Shown: positions 6,538 through 9,210 of the stretch, piece after piece
How positions within the stretch are numbered: position 1 is the stretch's first letter
How the letters are laid out: each line of letters starts with the position of its first letter
Source: Gammaproteobacteria bacterium
GTDB taxonomy: Bacteria > Pseudomonadota > Gammaproteobacteria > UBA6429
DNA length: 9,210 bases
Assembly (NCBI GenBank): GCA_003232015.1
Contig: QIKU01000096.1
Location: 1 to 9,210 of the forward strand
Direction of reading: 5' to 3'
The notes under the pieces: generated by a model
Seen by the model: only the letters and a program-made list of their open reading frames with translations
Database searches by the model: none
Told to the model about the DNA's origin: nothing
Program-made: the position numbers and the translations under genes

Positions 6538-6554
6538 AACAGTCATAAACTGTT
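6538..6554 (+). promoter_or_regulatory. Perfect 6-bp inverted repeat abutting the receiver gene SD
   Basis: AACAGT (6538-6543) and ACTGTT (6549-6554) are perfect inverted repeats around CATAA. The Shine-Dalgarno GAGGA (6556-6560) follows after one base. It can be a leader hairpin next to the ribosome site or a 17-bp operator; which cannot be decided from sequence alone. Confidence 0.35.
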
Positions 6555-6567
6555 TGAGGATAAATGA

Positions 6568-6596
6568 ATGCATGCCCCCGAAATTCGGACATGCAT
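6568..6596 (+). promoter_or_regulatory. Hairpin on the start codon of the receiver gene
   Basis: ATGCATG (6568-6574), containing the start codon, pairs perfectly with CATGCAT (6590-6596). Inside are the arms CCGA (6578-6581) and TCGG (6585-6588), closing a three-base loop across an internal 3/1 bulge. In mRNA this would sequester the AUG and could make translation conditional. A later in-frame ATG at 6595 lies on the right arm but lacks a good SD. Confidence 0.4.
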
Positions 6597-6993
6597 GGAT
6601 GCCAGTTCAACGCCCGTTACCCGGCGTAAAATAGTCATTTTCGAAGAAGATGAGTTTCTTGTAAGTTTGTTAAACCTGCTATTACGGCGCGAAGGCTTTG
6701 ATATTACCTTCATCCCCGATGTTCGGCCTGCTATGCATTATGTGCAGACTGAAACCGCACCTGAAATAATTTTCATTAATCACCATTGGCTGGTTGATGA
6801 CCAGCCTCATTTGATACAAACCCTTCATGCAGACAATGAATGGCATAAAGTCCCTATTATATTACTAGTGAATTATTACAACCAGGAAATTATTGATCAT
6901 GCTATCTCTTTAGGCGTCCGTGATTACATCTTGCAACCTTTTGACCCGGGAGTTTTGATAGATCTGGTTTTAAAATATTCGGCTAGCCGATAA
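6568..6993 (+). CDS. Stand-alone pseudo-receiver (response regulator receiver-like) protein
   Basis: A 141-residue protein consisting of an N-terminal tail (1-19) and one receiver-fold domain (20-137) with no output domain. The fold is clear: RKIVIFEEDEFL (20-31) gives strand 1 with the acidic pair E27/D28. APEIIFINHHW (64-74) is strand 3, VPIILLVNYYNQE (95-107) strand 4, and ALSLGVRDYILQPFDP-like residues (112-127) lead into strand 5. The three signature residues have changed: the phosphoacceptor Asp is N71, the Thr/Ser is V101 and the conserved Lys is Q123. Aspartyl phosphorylation is therefore unlikely, and the protein is better seen as a binding or adaptor module. GAGGA (6556-6560) seven bases upstream supports the ATG at 6568, though an ATG at 6595 remains possible. 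No sensor kinase is adjacent. Confidence 0.85.
   Translation: MHAPEIRTCMDASSTPVTRRKIVIFEEDEFLVSLLNLLLRREGFDITFIPDVRPAMHYVQTETAPEIIFINHHWLVDDQPHLIQTLHADNEWHKVPIILLVNYYNQEIIDHAISLGVRDYILQPFDPGVLIDLVLKYSASR
6979..6990 (+). repeat. 12-bp palindrome at the end of the receiver gene
   Basis: TCGGCTAGCCGA is a perfect palindrome covering the last four codons before the TAA. As RNA it makes only a four-pair stem with a four-base loop and no T-run follows, so it is a weak termination signal at best. Confidence 0.2.
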
Positions 6994-7002
6994 AGTTTAT
7001 AC

Positions 7003-7121
7003 GTTATTGCGGGATAAACGTGCCGGTTCATCCTGCGGGGCTTACTTTAGTTAATCATATATCTCGTTAAGAGAATTTCGAAAGTATAAGCCAGGGGGAT
7101 GGGATGCATGCTCGCAATAAC
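7003..7121. repeat. Distant 9-bp inverted repeat between convergent genes
   Basis: GTTATTGCG (7003-7011) and CGCAATAAC (7113-7121) are perfect inverted copies about 100 bases apart. They lie in the 136-bp gap between the receiver gene and the convergent ATPase gene. Between them, GGCTTA (7038 region) and TAAGCC (7087-7092) form a second nested pair. This could be a large bidirectional terminator-like fold or chance; no canonical terminator with a T-run is seen on either strand. Confidence 0.2.
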
Positions 7122-7129
7122 CTACCCAT

Positions 7130-8917
7130 TTACAATTCTTCATCAGGCGGAACGACTTTTATAACCTCTTCAATCGTGGTTAAACCCATTGCCACTTTTC
7201 TTGCCCCGGAGATGCGCATCACCGTCATTCCCGCCTTCACTGCAAAATCGCGTAAGGTCTTCGAATCTATTTCTTCGTGTATGACATTACGCAGTTTCTG
7301 ATCAAAGATCATCATTTCATAGATACCGATTCTACCCAGGAATCCAGTGTGCCGACATTCTTCACAACCCACGGGTTTGCAAAAATTGCCTTGTCCGCCC
7401 ATCTTCCAGGGATGGGTTAAGGTTTTCCATAAAGCCTGGTCAACCTCGGTCGGTTCTTTACAAGACGAACATAAGGTTCGAACCAGTCGTTGCGCCATTA
7501 TTCCAATTACCGTCGCATTAATTAAATACGCCGGAATACCAATCTCGCGCAATCGTGGCACCGCCGCCGAGGCATCGTTGGTGTGTAAAGTTGATAATAC
7601 CAGGTGACCGGTTAATGCGGCCTGCGTGGCCATATCAGCGGTTTCTTTATCGCGAATCTCGCCGACCATAATAATATCAGGATCCTGCCGTAGTAAGGTT
7701 CGTATCCCCGAGGCAAAATCAACACCGATATTATGTTGCACCTGCATCTGGTTAAATTCCGGCATCACCATTTCGATCGGATCTTCAACCGTACACACAT
7801 TTACTTCAGGCTGGGCTAACAGTTTTAGCGTTGAATACAGTGTCGTTGTTTTACCTGAGCCGGTCGGCCCGGTCACCAGCACAATGCCGTGCGGTTGCGA
7901 AAACATCGCCTTCCACCCTTCGGAATCTTTTTCACTGAAGCCCAGACCGGAAAAATCTTTTACCAGTACGTCCGGATCGAAGATCCGCATTACCATTTTT
8001 TCACCAAAGGCCGTCGGCATGGTAGACAGGCGTAATTCGATCTCATCGCCTTTGGGGGTTTTACTTTTGATTCGACCATCCTGTGGACGACGTTTTTCCA
8101 CCACGTCCATACGACCCAGTACCTTGACCCGCGCAATCACTACGGACATGACCGGAGTTGGCATTTCGTAGACCGTATGCATCACACCATCGATACGAAA
8201 ACGTATATTACTCATCTCACGACGGGGTTCGAGATGAATATCACTGGCACGCTGATCAAAAGCAAACTGCAATAACCAGTCAACGATATGAACAACCGAC
8301 TTATCGTTGGTATCAAGCCGTCCAGATTTACCCAGCTCGATCAAGGCCTCGAAATTGGTTACCCCAGGGATATCATCTTCGTTCTCCGACGTCGCGGTAC
8401 GAATGGATTGACTTACACTGTAAAATTCAGCCAGAAAACGGTTAATATTATTGGGATTACAGAGCACCCGTTCTATCTTGAGACTGTTCACATGCGACAA
8501 TTCTTTTTCCCAGTCGCGCATGTAAGGTTCAGCCGTGGCGATGGTAACCGTATGCTCGCTTACCTTGATGGGTAATATTTTATGCCGACTGGCATAGGCC
8601 GATGACATTACGCCCGTCACGGAAGTAACATCCACCTTCAATGGATCGATCCTAAAGTAAGGTATATTCGAACGTTCGGCTAACCATTCGGTTAATGCTT
8701 CGAGGGTTAGTTTCTTTTTCGGGTTTTTTAAATCCGGCCATTCCTGTTGTGAAATAATCACCAGCGGATGAATCTCCAGACCGCCGCCTCGAACCGGGAT
8801 TAAAAAGTCATCGGCCTGCGTACTATCGACACGACCATCCTCAAGCAAACCGGTAATCAATTCATTGATCGTGACTCGATGTTCTTGTTCATCAAATGTT
8901 GCTGGTTGTGTTGCCAT
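7130..8917 (-). CDS. GspE/PilB-family type II secretion or type IV pilus ATPase
   Basis: A complete 595-residue cytoplasmic hexameric ATPase that powers assembly of a type II secretion pseudopilus or a type IV pilus. The N-terminal region (about 10-170) resembles the MshEN/T2SSE-N domains. The RLG start of the c-di-GMP-binding MshEN motif is not evident. The ATPase domain holds the Walker A GPTGSGKTT (350-358), the Asp box CTVEDPIE (375-382), the Walker B DPDIIMVGE with E420 and the His box HLVLSTLHTND (438-448). The zinc tetracysteine is C483/C486 and C518/C521, followed by HTGFLGRIGIYEM. The ATG lies two bases after the ptsP stop, with GGGCGG-type purines before it, so they form an operon. 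Other gsp or pil genes are not beside it, so GspE, PilB or MshE-like cannot be settled. Confidence 0.93.
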   Translation of the reverse strand: MATQPATFDEQEHRVTINELITGLLEDGRVDSTQADDFLIPVRGGGLEIHPLVIISQQEWPDLKNPKKKLTLEALTEWLAERSNIPYFRIDPLKVDVTSVTGVMSSAYASRHKILPIKVSEHTVTIATAEPYMRDWEKELSHVNSLKIERVLCNPNNINRFLAEFYSVSQSIRTATSENEDDIPGVTNFEALIELGKSGRLDTNDKSVVHIVDWLLQFAFDQRASDIHLEPRREMSNIRFRIDGVMHTVYEMPTPVMSVVIARVKVLGRMDVVEKRRPQDGRIKSKTPKGDEIELRLSTMPTAFGEKMVMRIFDPDVLVKDFSGLGFSEKDSEGWKAMFSQPHGIVLVTGPTGSGKTTTLYSTLKLLAQPEVNVCTVEDPIEMVMPEFNQMQVQHNIGVDFASGIRTLLRQDPDIIMVGEIRDKETADMATQAALTGHLVLSTLHTNDASAAVPRLREIGIPAYLINATVIGIMAQRLVRTLCSSCKEPTEVDQALWKTLTHPWKMGGQGNFCKPVGCEECRHTGFLGRIGIYEMMIFDQKLRNVIHEEIDSKTLRDFAVKAGMTVMRISGARKVAMGLTTIEEVIKVVPPDEEL

Positions 8918-8919
8918 GT

Positions 8920-9210
8920 TTACCGCCCTGCTCTCACTAATCCACCCATGCCTGCGTTCTCAAGTTTGGTGTTAAGAAATCCACGGATACTAACAGCATC
9001 TTCCATATCCAGTGCCTCGTCAAGGTATTGCCCTGCACGTTTACTTGAAAGGTTACGTATTACCCATTTAACCCGGTTAAGACTAGAGGCACTCATGCTA
9101 AGACTGTCGATACCCATACCCACTAATAAAACCGCCGCCGCCGGATCGCCCGCCATCTCACCACAGACGCTGGCGGGCTTGTTCGCGGCATGCGCGGCCT
9201 TCACCGTTTG
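8920..9210 (-). CDS. ptsP: Phosphoenolpyruvate-protein phosphotransferase PtsP (EI-Ntr), C-terminal part
   Basis: The frame runs off the right edge, leaving the last 96 residues. KPASVCGEMAGDPAAAVLLVGMG is the C-terminal PEP-binding signature of enzyme I proteins, including the catalytic-domain cysteine and the GDP loop. IDSLSMSASSLNRVKWVIR follows as in the family. The tail ENAGMGGLVRAGR resembles the terminal GMGGLIRGG of enterobacterial PtsP, favouring the nitrogen-PTS EI over sugar PtsI. The full protein would transfer phosphate from PEP to NPr and on to PtsN, signalling nitrogen and potassium status and envelope functions. The GAF domain and active-site histidine lie outside the window, as does the true start; the GTG near 9204 is internal. 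The stop is two bases before the gspE/pilB-like start. Confidence 0.9.
   Translation of the reverse strand, partial: QTVKAAHAANKPASVCGEMAGDPAAAVLLVGMGIDSLSMSASSLNRVKWVIRNLSSKRAGQYLDEALDMEDAVSIRGFLNTKLENAGMGGLVRAGR

Noticed and set aside
6994..7129. Intrinsic terminator between the convergent receiver and ATPase genes
   Set aside because: Inverted repeats exist, but none is a compact GC stem followed by a T-run on either strand.
7626..8171. 181-residue plus-strand frame opposite the ATPase gene
   Set aside because: Antisense shadow of conserved Walker motifs; Ser/Pro/Thr-rich translation without a family.

Overview
The window looks like part of a gammaproteobacterial chromosome of moderate GC. 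The best markers are at the right-hand end: the C-terminus of a PtsP-type enzyme I (nitrogen PTS), followed two bases later by a complete GspE/PilB-family secretion or pilus ATPase. No rRNA, tRNA, CRISPR array, transposase or integrase gene is visible. Genus-level placement is not possible from this sequence.

Left part (1-5285, all plus strand) is an accessory-looking, AT-rich run of short, functionally unrelated genes, mostly separated by spacers of about 75-240 bp. In order: the C-terminal part of a calcineurin-like metallophosphoesterase relative (cut by the window edge), a YtoQ-family protein, an orphan exported protein, an antibiotic biosynthesis monooxygenase (ABM)-fold protein, an orphan lipoprotein, a MAPEG-family membrane protein, a beta-carbonic anhydrase, and a GNAT acetyltransferase overlapping a HAD hydrolase by one base. 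Twelve bases after the ytoQ-like gene is a roughly 60-bp imperfect hairpin resembling a decayed integron attC site. It suggests that at least that gene came in as a cassette. A 33-codon small ORF with a good ribosome binding site ends in a four-base ATGA overlap with the carbonic anhydrase start and may be a leader or coupling peptide.

Middle part (5324-6993): a minus-strand YdjM-type membrane metal-dependent hydrolase lies divergent from a plus-strand stand-alone receiver-domain protein. This receiver has lost the phosphoacceptor Asp, the Thr/Ser and the Lys, so it is very probably a phosphorylation-independent pseudo-receiver. The 185-bp region between them holds several dyads. One sits directly before the Shine-Dalgarno of the receiver gene and one directly on its start codon, which suggests translational control or an operator.

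Right part (7130-9210, minus strand): ptsP and gspE/pilB-like form a tight operon. The pseudo-receiver converges on gspE, but no direct functional link can be read from the sequence. Nothing in the window is a clear new system. The best leads are the attC-like relic, the overlapping small ORF, the pseudo-receiver with its structured start, and the HAD protein with altered catalytic motifs.
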